Origin: JAHCHG01 sp038246645 | Lineage (GTDB): Bacteria > Acidobacteriota > Blastocatellia > Pyrinomonadales > Pyrinomonadaceae | Assembly (NCBI GenBank): GCA_038246645.1 | Contig: JBBRVS010000002.1 | Span: 23,081 to 87,080 of the forward strand | DNA: 64,000 nt | Direction: 5' to 3' | Part shown: positions 24,568 through 34,124 of the stretch, piece after piece | How the letters are laid out: every line of letters begins with the position of its first letter | Position numbering within the stretch: the stretch's first letter is position 1 | Position numbers and translations under genes: made by a program | The notes under the pieces: generated by a model | The model's database searches: none | Seen by the model: the letters and a program-made list of their open reading frames with translations, nothing else | What the model was told of the DNA's origin: nothing

Positions 24568-25344
24568 TTAAAAGTTTAAATAGCTCGTTTCGGCTTTGAT
24601 GTCGGCATATTCCAGAATTGATTCTAAAATTCTGACACACATTCGGCGTTCTTCTTCGCCGCGGCTCGAAATCTCACGAACTAACACGGCTAGATCGAGA
24701 GTTTCTTTGTGTTCCGAAGAATCGCGCAAATTTTCCAGCCAATCTCTGACTTCCGCAAACTTGAAATCTTGGTCTGCCGACAACATTTTTTCGGTAAAAT
24801 CGTGAAAAAGCTTGGCGGATTCATACGCATTGACCAGTGATGCAATAGCTTCGGCAAAAACCGCCGCGTCATCCATTTCGGCGGATGTAAACGATTCGTG
24901 CGGCGGTTCGCCGATCCGATTGACATATTCCAGCACGCCGATTACTTCGCCTTTGTGCCGCAAGGGTGTCGCCAGAAGGGTTTGTGTCGAATATCCGGTT
25001 TGCTTATCAATTTCCGCATAAAAGCTGTCTTCTTCGCCGACATCGGCAATAACCATCGGCTGTCCCGAAGAAAAAACGAAACCCGCAATTCCCTTTCCGG
25101 CGGGAATTTGCATATTTATCAAATGATGCGCCACTTTTCCGATGGCGGAAATAAACCGCAGATCGCCTTCATTTCCATCACGAATTAATACAGACGCTTC
25201 TTCGGAATTCATTTGCGCGGCGGAAATATGCAATAGATTCTCGATTGATTTTGTTAAAGGATCAATCAGAGCATTGGCAATATCCACCGTTTCGATCACC
25301 GAACGAAGTTTCTCTTCCAGACTATTATTATTTTCAGCGGTCAT
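24568..25344 (-). CDS. GAF domain protein
   Basis: A 258-residue cytosolic protein with the start at 25344 (MTAENNNSLEEKLRSVIETV). A GAF domain covers about residues 25-175: LLHISAAQMNSEEASVLIRD, IPAGKGIAGFVFSSGQPMVIADVGEED, TLLATPLRHKGEVIGVLEYVNR. Helical flanks follow (LFHDFTEKMLSADQDFKFAEVRDWLENLRD). No kinase, cyclase or DNA-binding output domain is attached. The downstream gene is an intracellular subtilase, so this may be its sensor or regulator. GAF ligands range from cyclic nucleotides to tetrapyrroles and cannot be told from sequence. Confidence 0.9.
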   Translation of the reverse strand: MTAENNNSLEEKLRSVIETVDIANALIDPLTKSIENLLHISAAQMNSEEASVLIRDGNEGDLRFISAIGKVAHHLINMQIPAGKGIAGFVFSSGQPMVIADVGEEDSFYAEIDKQTGYSTQTLLATPLRHKGEVIGVLEYVNRIGEPPHESFTSAEMDDAAVFAEAIASLVNAYESAKLFHDFTEKMLSADQDFKFAEVRDWLENLRDSSEHKETLDLAVLVREISSRGEEERRMCVRILESILEYADIKAETSYLNF

Positions 25345-25604
25345 AAATAAAGATTTTCGCTTATTTAACAAGGATTTATCAAGCTAGGAAAAAAATTAAT
25401 AAAATTCATTGGAATTTAAGGGCAATTAAGTATTTTCCAAAGCATAAACAAAATCGGACTTCTAAATGTGTCAAACATTTATAGAGTTGCAAAAAAGCGG
25501 CTTAATTTGTAACATTTGTCCAAATCAATTTTATTTTTTTCGTTTTGCCTTGGTTTGTTAAACAAAGGCGCGAATTGAACTGTTTTATTTGAGGTCATTT
25601 GACT
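25345..25604. other. Divergent intergenic region
   Basis: About 260 AT-rich bases between the divergent GAF and S41 genes. A GAGGT ribosome-binding site precedes the S41 start. No clear operator was seen. Confidence 0.4.
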
Positions 25605-27323
25605 ATGAGGAGAAAACTATTTTTTGCATTTTTGCTGGTTTTACTGGGTAATTCAGCAATTTTTCCGCAAAAGAATCAAGGCGATGTTTCGCAATTGCCG
25701 GAGACCGAACCGTTTAAGATCAGCAAAGGCAGTTCATTTTCCGCCGGAGTTCCGCGAACCGATCCGGGTAATGCTTCGCAAACAATTCAAAAATCACAAA
25801 ATTCCGTAACGCAGGATTTTTCCGAAGCACTGGAAATAATCAAAAAAAATCACGTCAGCGGAAGTAAAATTGATTTTAACCAGTTGACTAAAAATTCGAT
25901 CACTTCGATGCTTCGCTCGCTCGATCCGCATTCCAATTATTTTGATTCGGATGAATTTAATGAACTTCTCAGCGATCAAAACAGCGAATATTACGGCATC
26001 GGCGCAACAATCGTAAATTATAAAACGGGCGGAAAATATGACACGTATATTTCATCCACTTTCCCCGATTCGCCCGCTTTTAAGGCAAATTTGCGGTTCG
26101 GCGACAAAATAGTTGCGGTCAACGGCGAAAATGTTCTCGGCAAATCTTCGGCATATGTTCGGGATAAAGTTCGCGGACCGAAGGGTTCGGTCGTGCGCTT
26201 GCAAATAGAACGCGCCGGAGCGAAAAAGGCGGAAAATATCGAATTAACCCGCAACCGCGTTCCGCAGCCTTCGATTCCCGATGCTTTCCTGCTGCGACCG
26301 GGAATCGGTTATATTGATCTTTCAAACGGCTTTAATTACACGACTTTAGACGAATTAACCGTTGCGCTCGAAGATTTAAGCGAACAGGGAATGACTTCTT
26401 TAATTCTGGATTTGCGCGAAAATCCGGGCGGAATTGTCGAACAAGCCGTTCGCGTGACGGAAAAATTTCTCGACCGCGGTCAAACCGTCGTTTCGCAGCG
26501 CGGACGCTTCAGAATTGATAACCGGACATGGAAAGCCAGAACCCGCACGGCTGAAACCCTGCCTCTCGTCGTTTTAGTTAATGTAGGAAGTGCGTCCGCC
26601 TCGGAAATCGTCGCCGGTGCATTGCAGGATTATGACCGCGCTCTGATCGTCGGCGAAAACACATTCGGCAAAGGTCTGGTGCAAAGCGTCATAAATCTGC
26701 CCTACGGTTCGGGCTTGGCTTTAACCACCGCCAGATATTACACGCCATCGGGACGTTCGATTCAGCGCGATTATTCAAAGGGAAATCTTTATGATTACTA
26801 CAATCATAAAATTACTGAAACCGAAAAAGAAAAAAACAATTCGGCGGTTAAAACCGTCGGCGGCAGAAAGGTATTCAGCGGAAACGGCATCACGCCCGAT
26901 GAAATCGTCAAATCACAGGAACTCAGCGAAACGCAGAACATTCTGCTCGATCCGATATTCTTTTTCGCCCGCGAAATCGCCGCCGGACAAATCAAAGGTT
27001 TTGAACATTATAAAATCACGACCAAGGTAAAATACGGGCATCGCGTGCGCCCGAACGATTTTCCGGTAAGCGACGAACTTTTTTATGCTTTTAAGAATTA
27101 TACCGCAAACGGACAAAACTGGAATTTAACGCCGCCGCAGATCGAAGCTGAAAAAAAATATATAAAGATGCGTCTGCGGTTTAATCTGGCGGTCGCCGCC
27201 TTCGGAAATGTCGCGGCAAATCAGGTCTTGATCGAAGAAGATAAACAGGTTGAAAAAGCGGTCGAAAGTTTGCCGCGAGCGCAACAATTGGCGCGGTCAG
27301 CGCAAGGTTTGCAGAAAAAATAA
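25605..27323 (+). CDS. S41 family C-terminal processing peptidase
   Basis: A 572-residue exported protease of the CtpA/Prc type. Start at 25605 with GAGGT 9 bases upstream and a signal peptide (MRRKLFFAFLLVLLGNSAIF). A PDZ domain around residues 130-215 carries KANLRFGDKIVAVNGENVLG. The Ser-Lys catalytic dyad is visible in VNVGSASASEIVAGALQDY (Ser) and GENTFGKGLVQSV (Lys). It cleaves protein C termini in the periplasm. The C-terminal ~150 residues are helical and basic. Length is typical of larger family members. Confidence 0.93.
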   Translation: MRRKLFFAFLLVLLGNSAIFPQKNQGDVSQLPETEPFKISKGSSFSAGVPRTDPGNASQTIQKSQNSVTQDFSEALEIIKKNHVSGSKIDFNQLTKNSITSMLRSLDPHSNYFDSDEFNELLSDQNSEYYGIGATIVNYKTGGKYDTYISSTFPDSPAFKANLRFGDKIVAVNGENVLGKSSAYVRDKVRGPKGSVVRLQIERAGAKKAENIELTRNRVPQPSIPDAFLLRPGIGYIDLSNGFNYTTLDELTVALEDLSEQGMTSLILDLRENPGGIVEQAVRVTEKFLDRGQTVVSQRGRFRIDNRTWKARTRTAETLPLVVLVNVGSASASEIVAGALQDYDRALIVGENTFGKGLVQSVINLPYGSGLALTTARYYTPSGRSIQRDYSKGNLYDYYNHKITETEKEKNNSAVKTVGGRKVFSGNGITPDEIVKSQELSETQNILLDPIFFFAREIAAGQIKGFEHYKITTKVKYGHRVRPNDFPVSDELFYAFKNYTANGQNWNLTPPQIEAEKKYIKMRLRFNLAVAAFGNVAANQVLIEEDKQVEKAVESLPRAQQLARSAQGLQKK

Positions 27324-27330
27324 ATCAAAA

Positions 27331-27366
27331 AAACCCCGCCGAGTCCCATACTCGGCAGGGAAAAAA
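27331..27366 (-). terminator. Hairpin with minus-strand T-run
   Basis: A stem CCCTGCCGAGT pairs with ACTCGGCGGGG around a short loop. On the minus strand it is followed by a T7 run, so it most likely ends the transcript of the minus-strand gene at 27534. On the plus strand it follows the S41 stop but has an A-run. Confidence 0.65.
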
Positions 27367-27533
27367 GAAACAGGAGGAATCAGAAAAGACTTAAAGTATC
27401 GGTCAAATTCCAAATTTTCAAAAGTTGCTCAACACTCAGTCTGTAATAATTGATGTCTGGATTTTCGGCAGAATTGCTTTTTTATTTTGTTTTTTTTCTT
27501 TGCTTAAATTTTCACCTTCTGAAATGTTTTTTT

Positions 27534-28217
27534 TCAGTCTTTATTTATCAAAGGAACCTTCTGACCCCAAAGAGTTGCCGAACTATTATCTGATTGGGGA
27601 ACTCCCGTGAATTCGTGAAATACTTTTTTAGGCAGACTACACTGCAACCTTCTTTGTTTTTTTGAATCAATTTTAGGATTTAATGTCATTTTTGATTTAA
27701 TTTCGGCTTTTTCTTGCTTTGCTTTTTTTCTCGCATCTTTGTAACCTTCCGTTGTTTTAATGGTTATGTCTAATTCTTCTATTTTTTCTTTGGTTCTTTT
27801 TTTGCAATGCTCCGGACCTTTTTCTTTTTCGGTTTCAAAATCAACAAATAAGTTATGCCAATCTTCGTTTCCGACTTTTTTTGCCACAACCTGAACAATT
27901 TTTTTACTGTTGCCGGCGGGTTTCCAAAAACCGACGATTAAAAGAAAATCCTGGTTATTTTCAAACTGCCGGATAGCATCGCCGAAATTTACAGATTGAT
28001 TAAATTTACAGGTTTTTATAGAAATCGGAAGACCGTTATAAAAACCTGTTGTATCCTTAAATTCTTCCTTAAACGTAACGCCCTCGGCATCCCATTTATC
28101 CGTATGCGAAGGTATCTTACGATCTTCTAAAAATGTTTCCGCAACCCAATCTTCAAATGCTTTACCGTGTCCCTGTCTCTCTGTCGTACTTTTTATTTCA
28201 GCCGCACTTGGTTCCAT
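27534..28217 (-). CDS. Putative PD-(D/E)XK nuclease-like protein
   Basis: A 227-residue soluble protein with a strong AAGGAG ribosome-binding site. The N-terminal part (GHGKAFEDWVAETFL) matches the helix that opens many restriction-type nuclease folds. Then WDAEGV, and a GLPISIKTCK strand with the spacing of a D-x(n)-(D/E)xK-like active site (here IKTCK). DAIRQFENNQDFLLIVGFW follows. The C-terminal half is highly basic (KDARKKAKQEKAEIKSK). It resembles type II restriction endonucleases, but no methyltransferase gene is nearby. Nuclease activity is an inference. Confidence 0.55.
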   Translation of the reverse strand: MEPSAAEIKSTTERQGHGKAFEDWVAETFLEDRKIPSHTDKWDAEGVTFKEEFKDTTGFYNGLPISIKTCKFNQSVNFGDAIRQFENNQDFLLIVGFWKPAGNSKKIVQVVAKKVGNEDWHNLFVDFETEKEKGPEHCKKRTKEKIEELDITIKTTEGYKDARKKAKQEKAEIKSKMTLNPKIDSKKQRRLQCSLPKKVFHEFTGVPQSDNSSATLWGQKVPLINKD

Positions 28218-28325
28218 AGCTTTATTTCTCCTTATTTTTTTTAGAATGACGTAACTAAAATCCTTTTTTGCGAAATTGATTGCAAGTATAAATCCGAATG
28301 TATATAAAAATCAGCTTTAAAAAAA

Positions 28326-29297
28326 TTATCTTTCATATTTTAGAATCGTACCGTTTGCACCGACCGCAAACCCGTATTTTTTTGTCATAAACAAACCGTA
28401 TAGCGATTTTTCCGTCCGGCTTTCCTGTTTAATCCAGGTTTTTCCCTTGTCCGAACTCCGCAAAATCGTGCCTTTATGCCCGACGATCCAACCTTCTTTA
28501 TCGCTGGCAAAATCAACTCTTAAAAATGTATTCGGAAAATTTGTTTTAACAATCTCCCAGATTTCGCCGCTGTTTTCCGTACGCAAAATCGTTCCGTCAG
28601 CACCGACTGCAAAACCATTGTTCGAATCCCGGAAATCAATATTATAGAGAGCTTTTTTTGTTCTCGAATTTTGGATTTGCCAGGTTAATCCGCCATTGTC
28701 GGTAATTAAAATCAATCCCGAATCGCCGACAATCCAACCTCTCGAACTATTTGCGAAATCGAGATGATAAAGTTCGATTTTTGACGGCACGATTATGCGC
28801 GACCAGGTTTTTCCGCCGTCATCGGTTCGCATAACGAGCGAATCTATTACTCGTTCATTTTTACTTAAAACCGAACCGACGATAATTCCGCGATTTTTGT
28901 CGGCAAACCGGACGCTTAAAAACTCCGGCGTTCCGTTTTTGAAATCTGTCTGATTGAAAATAATTTCTTCCTTCCAGCTTTTCCCGCCGTCATCGGTTAT
29001 AAATAATTTTCTGCCCGCCACGACGTATCCGTCTTTACTGTTGCGAAAATAGATCTCATTGATATTTTCTTCCGTGTAAACAAATTGTTTTTGCCAACTG
29101 TTGCCGCCGTCGGTCGTAAAAATAAAATGTCCGTTATCTCCGGCAACAAAACCGCGTTTTGAATCGGTAAAAAAAACGGTGATAAAATCATCCTGTTCAC
29201 CATCTTTGATCGGCGACCAGCCTTCCTGAGCATAAAAATTTTGTATTGAAAATAGCGAAATTAGACAGAAAAATATTACGTTTTTGAAATTAAACAC
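28326..29297 (-). CDS. Ycf48/BNR-repeat beta-propeller protein
   Basis: A 323-residue exported protein (signal peptide MFNFKNVIFFCLISLFSIQNFYAQ). It consists of about seven repeats of the type GxxVGDxGxIxxTxDGGxTW, e.g. GFVAGDNGHFIFTTDGGNSW, GWIVGDSGLILITDNGGLTW, GFAVGADGTILRTENSGEIW and GWIVGHKGTILRSSDKGKTW. This is the pattern of Ycf48/HCF136-like seven-bladed propellers. In cyanobacteria Ycf48 helps photosystem II assembly; in heterotrophs the role is unknown and probably concerns surface or envelope proteins. Confidence 0.88.
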   Translation of the reverse strand: MFNFKNVIFFCLISLFSIQNFYAQEGWSPIKDGEQDDFITVFFTDSKRGFVAGDNGHFIFTTDGGNSWQKQFVYTEENINEIYFRNSKDGYVVAGRKLFITDDGGKSWKEEIIFNQTDFKNGTPEFLSVRFADKNRGIIVGSVLSKNERVIDSLVMRTDDGGKTWSRIIVPSKIELYHLDFANSSRGWIVGDSGLILITDNGGLTWQIQNSRTKKALYNIDFRDSNNGFAVGADGTILRTENSGEIWEIVKTNFPNTFLRVDFASDKEGWIVGHKGTILRSSDKGKTWIKQESRTEKSLYGLFMTKKYGFAVGANGTILKYER

Positions 29298-29324
29298 TTA
29301 TCAACCTCCGAAATTTTTGATTGT

Positions 29325-29383
29325 AAAAAAAAGGTGAATTTACCCGATAAAATATACTTTTTTCGGTTAAATGTCACCTTTTA
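29325..29383 (-). terminator. Terminator hairpin for VIT/vWA gene
   Basis: Arms AAAAGGTGACATTTAACCG and CGGGTAAATTCACCTTTT pair. A T-run follows on the minus strand. It lies directly downstream of the VIT/vWA stop at 29411. Confidence 0.75.
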
Positions 29384-29410
29384 AGACGAGAAGGAAGCGG
29401 GGGTTTGCCG

Positions 29411-31699
29411 CTAATCCTTGTTTTGCAAAGATTTAACAATTCGATAAACTTTTCCCTTCCAAACAACGACGACCTGTTCACCGAGCGCGAAATACTGCGC
29501 CAGTTCCTTTTCTTTAGTGATCAAATCAAAATATTCGTTGCTTCCGAATTCGAGTTTAACTTCGGGCAGTTTGGCATCTTCTTTAAAATCCGTGTCAATC
29601 CAATTTCCGCTGACATTAAAGAAGTTCTTTGTCCCGACAAATTGATTGCTGACCGAATTTTGGACGAAAATTTGTTCCGCATCCTCGCTTTTTTTATCGG
29701 AATTGGCAATCGTGTTGGACTGCATCGAGTTTTGCTGACGGCTCATTTTTACGGCATCTCGACCTGATTCCTGTACGATTGAACCACCAAAAACCGGAGA
29801 TGATTTTGCAGGCGGAATCCTGTTTCCGCTTGCGCCGTCAATGGCAAAATTTTGAACTGAACCGTCGGTTGCCAGATATGATGTGTAAGGCGTAACGATA
29901 CCGTATTTTGTGCCTAATTCGATTATTTCATCTTTTAATTCCTTGTTTTCGCCGTTAGCGCGGATTTGCTCGACCAACCAACCGACGCGGCGCGATGCCC
30001 AGAGGCGCGGCAGAAAATCATTGGTCGTTGACCTTTTGGGAAAATCTAAATTTGAATAATTAAACGTGCGGTTTTCCCTGCCGCTTTTGCCCGAAAGCCG
30101 AATCGTTACATTATTTAAATCATCTTGATTCGTATAGCGTCCAAGCATTACGACCTGTGTTCCTTTGAAAACATCGGTCAATTGACGCGGGTACATTAAA
30201 TCGGTTTTGACTGTGCCGAAATCAATAGTCAAATCCGTCAAAACCGGCGAATTTACCCGCGTAAAAAAGTTTGAAACCTTGATTTCCAGATTTTCCTTCG
30301 GTTCGACATATTCGGCTAAACCCGCATTTGCCGTCGCCAATTTATCAAGAAGCCGCGTATTTACGTCGTAACCGACACCGAACGGAAACATTCTCAAGTT
30401 TTCAATTTTTATTTTTTTGGCGTTTTCGATAATTTTATCAACGTCCGATTCGCCGACCGTCGGCAAACCGTCGGTCAAAAACACGAGCATTTTCGGTCTG
30501 TCGGAAGAATCGAATTGTTTCAAAGCGGCTTTGAGCGCGTCATTGATATTCGTTCCGCCCGTCGGTTTGAGTTTTTCGACAAATTCAACGCCTTTTCCGA
30601 TTCCCGATTTGTCGGCTCGGATCAAACCGCTTTCCATCAGATGTTCTTCGCCGGCGAAATTTATCACGTTGAACCGGTCGCCGTCATTTAAACCTCTGAT
30701 TCCAAAAAGCAGTGCCGCACGCGCTTTGTCCATTTTACCTTCGTCCGCCATCGAACCCGAAGTATCAAGCACGAAAACGATGTCTTTGTTAACAATTTCC
30801 CGGTCGGTTACTTCATCACGCGGCGAAAGCATCAGCAGAAAATAACCGTCTTTTCCCGGTTCCCGGTAAGTTACAAGCGACATTCCGAAATCGTTGTTGG
30901 AAACGCCGTAAAATAATTGAAAATCAGAGTCGTTGCTCGTCGTTTCAAATGAAATTGCGGCTTTTTTCTCGCCCGCGTAATTTGTGTCAATCGTGTGGCT
31001 CGGCGAATAAATATTTCGCAGTGCTTCTTTCCCGACAATTTCGATCTTTCCCGAAATCGTGCCGAATTGCTGCGGCGGATTTGTTCCTCTCGAAACATCC
31101 GTTTCACGATTCGGAAAATTTCTGTTTGCCCAAACATTTCTGCCCGTTCCGAGCGGATAGCGATAGGCGACTGTTCCCGAATCAGCTTTTAAAACCTGTG
31201 TATAAATGAGTTCGAGTTTTTTATCGGAATTCGGCGGAATCGGAAAAATCGAGGCTTGAAGCAAATCCTTTCCGGCATATTCCAGTAATCCGGGATCGCG
31301 CTGTTTTCTAACAATTTCGTCATAAATTCTTCGTGCTTCTTCTCGATTGCGAACTTCGCCGACCAGTTTTTTACCGTTTTCCCAGATAGAAAATTCGACA
31401 ATCGAAGCCGTTTCCGGAATCGGAAAAAAATAAGTTCCCTCCAGAGTGTAAGGCGTATCATTGCGAAAAACCTGTTCGACGTGCGTCGTCGCTACCTGAT
31501 TTTCGATTTTCGTGACGAGTTTGATGGATTTTACCGGAAGAGCATTGGGAAGCGGCTGCGGAATTGGTCGCGGACGCGGCGGACACGGGCGAATATCACA
31601 AATTATCGGGATAATAACACCTTGAGCATTGACGGAAATTGCCGAAAAAAGTCCGGCAAAGATCAAACTTAAAACGCTAAGTATCTTGATAAACTTCAT
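29411..31699 (-). CDS. VIT and von Willebrand factor A domain protein
   Basis: A 762-residue exported protein. The start at 31699 (MKFIKILSVLSLIFAGLFSAISVNAQ, signal peptide) has GGAGA upstream. The VIT (vault protein inter-alpha-trypsin) domain spans about residues 45-175 (VATTHVEQVFRNDTPYTLEGTYFFPIP, GKKLVGEVRNREEARRIYDE). The vWA domain has an intact metal-ion-dependent adhesion site DTSGS (VFVLDTSGSMADEGKMDKAR) and covers about residues 300-480. The C-terminal part ends with an FFNVSGNWIDTDF and KEKELAQYFALGEQVVVVWKGKVYR segment. Such proteins are common in Acidobacteriota and are thought to mediate protein binding at the envelope. Confidence 0.92.
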   Translation of the reverse strand: MKFIKILSVLSLIFAGLFSAISVNAQGVIIPIICDIRPCPPRPRPIPQPLPNALPVKSIKLVTKIENQVATTHVEQVFRNDTPYTLEGTYFFPIPETASIVEFSIWENGKKLVGEVRNREEARRIYDEIVRKQRDPGLLEYAGKDLLQASIFPIPPNSDKKLELIYTQVLKADSGTVAYRYPLGTGRNVWANRNFPNRETDVSRGTNPPQQFGTISGKIEIVGKEALRNIYSPSHTIDTNYAGEKKAAISFETTSNDSDFQLFYGVSNNDFGMSLVTYREPGKDGYFLLMLSPRDEVTDREIVNKDIVFVLDTSGSMADEGKMDKARAALLFGIRGLNDGDRFNVINFAGEEHLMESGLIRADKSGIGKGVEFVEKLKPTGGTNINDALKAALKQFDSSDRPKMLVFLTDGLPTVGESDVDKIIENAKKIKIENLRMFPFGVGYDVNTRLLDKLATANAGLAEYVEPKENLEIKVSNFFTRVNSPVLTDLTIDFGTVKTDLMYPRQLTDVFKGTQVVMLGRYTNQDDLNNVTIRLSGKSGRENRTFNYSNLDFPKRSTTNDFLPRLWASRRVGWLVEQIRANGENKELKDEIIELGTKYGIVTPYTSYLATDGSVQNFAIDGASGNRIPPAKSSPVFGGSIVQESGRDAVKMSRQQNSMQSNTIANSDKKSEDAEQIFVQNSVSNQFVGTKNFFNVSGNWIDTDFKEDAKLPEVKLEFGSNEYFDLITKEKELAQYFALGEQVVVVWKGKVYRIVKSLQNKD

Positions 31700-31899
31700 A
31701 TTTTTCTCCATTGCAATGGTTGAACAAGCGTGATGTTTTTGGTTTTTACGCTTTGTATGACGATACAAGGAACGAAAGTAGTTGTATCGTCTTGCAAGTT
31801 TTTTTCCGTATTTTGCAATATAGAATTTTAAAAATTCTTTGTATATGCCGGAATTTATGATAGTTTTTTAAAAATCAAACCTTTTGCCGGAGAAATTTT

Positions 31900-33687
31900 A
31901 TGAAGAAAACATTACTTTTATTTTCCATAATTTTAACTTTTTCAATCTTCGATGCAAACGCTCAAACAGTTGCAAAAAAAGAAATTAAACAATGCGATGC
32001 ACAAATGGCGCGGCAATTGGTCGAACGGCAGGCGATTGAAAGCAAATCTGTGACCGAATCCGATAAACGCATAAATATTCTGATTCGAGTTGCCGATTAT
32101 TTATGGGAAAAAGAATCCGATTCGGCAAGAAAATATTACGCCGAAGCGTTTAAGATCGCGCAGGAACGATTTAAAGAAAAAGGAATTGTCAACACTTCGA
32201 CCCTTAAATTTTATTACTCGGCTGAACCGGATTATCGTTTTGAGGTAATTCGCGCAATTGCGAGACGCGATGCGGAATGGGCAAGGAAATTGACCGAAGA
32301 AGTGTTAAAAAGTTACGACGAGGACAAGGAAAAAGACAAACGCGATGCCTTCCAAAAAGAACAGGAATTATCTCAATCCTTGCGTCTGGGAATGTTGCTT
32401 TTCGATTCGAATCAGGCGGCGGCACTCGCAATTTTTCGGCGTGTGATGAATTATCCGATAATCGGCGATTGGTTTAGCGTTTTATATCAACTTTACGGAA
32501 AAAATCCGCAGATCGCCGAACAAATTTATGCCGAATTGCTTTCGCGTCAAACTCTTTCGTCGATCAGCAGACTTCTAACACTTTCGGCTTTTCCGTTCGG
32601 ACGCGACAAAACGATTCAGGTAAACGTATTTTCCAGCGGCACATCCGCGCCGGCAAATTTTACGCCGAATCCCAATCTTCAAAGACAATTTTTAACCCTT
32701 TTATTGAATCGAACAAATTCGCTGACACCGGAAACTTTGTACTCTTTCGAAGGTCAAACTATTTCCGAAGCAGGTTATGCATTAGTTGTCCTAAACGAAT
32801 TTGCGCCGATCATCAGCCGGGATTTCCCTGCATTAAACGGCGATCTCGTTCGCGCCAGACAAAATGCGACTGCGCTGATTGATGAACAAACACGCAAAGG
32901 TCTGGATTTTAACAAGGATTTTCAGGAAAGATCGGTTAAAAACTTTGCCGAAAGAATCAAAGATTTAGAAGAAGCGGATTCAAAAGGAATTTTAACCGAT
33001 TATCCCATCGTTACACTTATTTTAGCCGCTAAAACGGAAGAAGAATTAAAGATGATCGAACCCTGGCTCGATAAAATAAAAGAAAAATCCGTGCGCGAAA
33101 AAAGCGTTAATTTCTTTTATTTTCAAAGTGCGAAAGTCGCCATCAAAGATAAAAGATTGACCGATGCGCGAAAATTTGCCGACAAAGTTCCGCAGATCGA
33201 ACATCGCGCAGTTTTGTATTTCAATATTGCCGACGAAAAGCTGAAAGAACCTTTGACCAAATTTGAAACACTGGAAATTTTAACCGAAGTTTATCAAACG
33301 GCGGAAAAATCGCCCGATACGGTTGAAAAAGCACAGGTTTTGCTCGGCGTAGCGTTTATGTTCGAGAAAATTGATCGGTTCAATTCGATTGATACGCTTT
33401 CAAAAGCGATTCACGCGGCGAACAAACTGGAAAACCCGAATCTTTTCACGAGTTTTGTCCAGCAGCAAATCGTCGGCGAAGGGTTTGGAGTTTTTAGCAG
33501 TTACAGCGTTCCGGGCTTTGATCTTAACCGAACTTTCGAGCAGATCAGCAAACAGGATTTTCAAGGCGCGATCTCGCAAGCCGAAGGTTTTACCGATCGG
33601 TATTTGCGAACTCTGGCAATTTTGGCAACCGTCAAGGATTGCGAAAAAATTGATCCGAACAAACTTTTCGCGCCGGAAGAAAATTAA
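31900..33687 (+). CDS. Hypothetical exported helical repeat protein
   Basis: A 595-residue protein with a signal peptide (MKKTLLLFSIILTFSIFDANAQ). The rest is almost entirely alpha-helical, with segments resembling TPR or HEAT-like repeats (RINILIRVADYLWEKESDSARKYYAEAFKIAQ, RLTDARKFADKVPQIEHRAVLYFNIADEKLKEPL). The end is LRTLAILATVKDCEKIDPNKLFAPEEN. No catalytic motif is visible. I recognise only the general style, seen in Acidobacteriota genomes. Probable role: scaffold in the periplasm. Confidence 0.8.
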   Translation: MKKTLLLFSIILTFSIFDANAQTVAKKEIKQCDAQMARQLVERQAIESKSVTESDKRINILIRVADYLWEKESDSARKYYAEAFKIAQERFKEKGIVNTSTLKFYYSAEPDYRFEVIRAIARRDAEWARKLTEEVLKSYDEDKEKDKRDAFQKEQELSQSLRLGMLLFDSNQAAALAIFRRVMNYPIIGDWFSVLYQLYGKNPQIAEQIYAELLSRQTLSSISRLLTLSAFPFGRDKTIQVNVFSSGTSAPANFTPNPNLQRQFLTLLLNRTNSLTPETLYSFEGQTISEAGYALVVLNEFAPIISRDFPALNGDLVRARQNATALIDEQTRKGLDFNKDFQERSVKNFAERIKDLEEADSKGILTDYPIVTLILAAKTEEELKMIEPWLDKIKEKSVREKSVNFFYFQSAKVAIKDKRLTDARKFADKVPQIEHRAVLYFNIADEKLKEPLTKFETLEILTEVYQTAEKSPDTVEKAQVLLGVAFMFEKIDRFNSIDTLSKAIHAANKLENPNLFTSFVQQQIVGEGFGVFSSYSVPGFDLNRTFEQISKQDFQGAISQAEGFTDRYLRTLAILATVKDCEKIDPNKLFAPEEN

Positions 33688-33808
33688 TTTTCCGGCGGCA
33701 GATACACAATTTTCACAATTTAAGTTAGAGCAGAACTTTCAATTAATTATATTTGAATTCTATTGAGTTAAGTAGTCCGTAAACTAAATTTTAAGGCGTT
33801 TGAAAAAA

Positions 33809-33885
33809 GTTTGGAGTCCCGCGTTTACGCGGCATCCGCCAGCGAAGCGCGGCGGAAAAAGCCGCGTAAAGGCAGGACTCCAAAC
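33809..33885. repeat. Inverted repeat GTTTGGAGTCC...
   Basis: The left arm GTTTGGAGTCCCGCGTTTAC pairs with the right arm ending GTAAAGGCAGGACTCCAAAC. An inner GCGGC/GCCGC pair and a CCGCC/GGCGG loop pair are present. GC-rich compared with the flanks. Confidence 0.8.
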
Positions 33886-33910
33886 ACTCGAAAATTTAAT
33901 TTACAATCTA

Positions 33911-34072
33911 TTAAGCAGGAAAGCAGAAGTAATCGGGGATAATGATGCTGAAATGTAAAACAGGCTGTTAGCCAGTTCACCGTGGAATAAATCAGTGTTA
34001 CGACGTGAACCGGCTAACAGCCTGTTCTACCTTCATTAAACCACAAAACATTTGCTTACCTGCTTACTTTTT
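33911..34072. repeat. Nested inverted repeat AACAGGCTGTTAGCC
   Basis: Inner arms AACAGGCTGTTAGCCAGTTC (33959) and GAACCGGCTAACAGCCTGTT (ending 34026). The outer arms carry TAAGCAGG-type words also found at the ends of the TGGTGCTTA family repeats. Confidence 0.7.
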
Positions 34073-34124
34073 TTTTATTAAAGCGAGCGTTAAACAAATT
34101 TTTTCAGAAGTTGAGGTTTGTTTA

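Larger units (their letters stand above)
33688..34124. other. Intergenic region made of nested inverted repeats
   Basis: Convergent 3' ends face this 437-base gap. It holds two inverted-repeat elements (33809-33885 and 33959-34026), the latter enclosed by outer arms TTAAGCAGGAAAGC (33911) and GCTTACCTGCTTA (34055-34067). No gene seen. Confidence 0.6.

Noticed and set aside
27425..27610. 61-residue frame after the S41 gene
   Set aside because: Overlaps the end of the nuclease-like gene and has no protein-like pattern.
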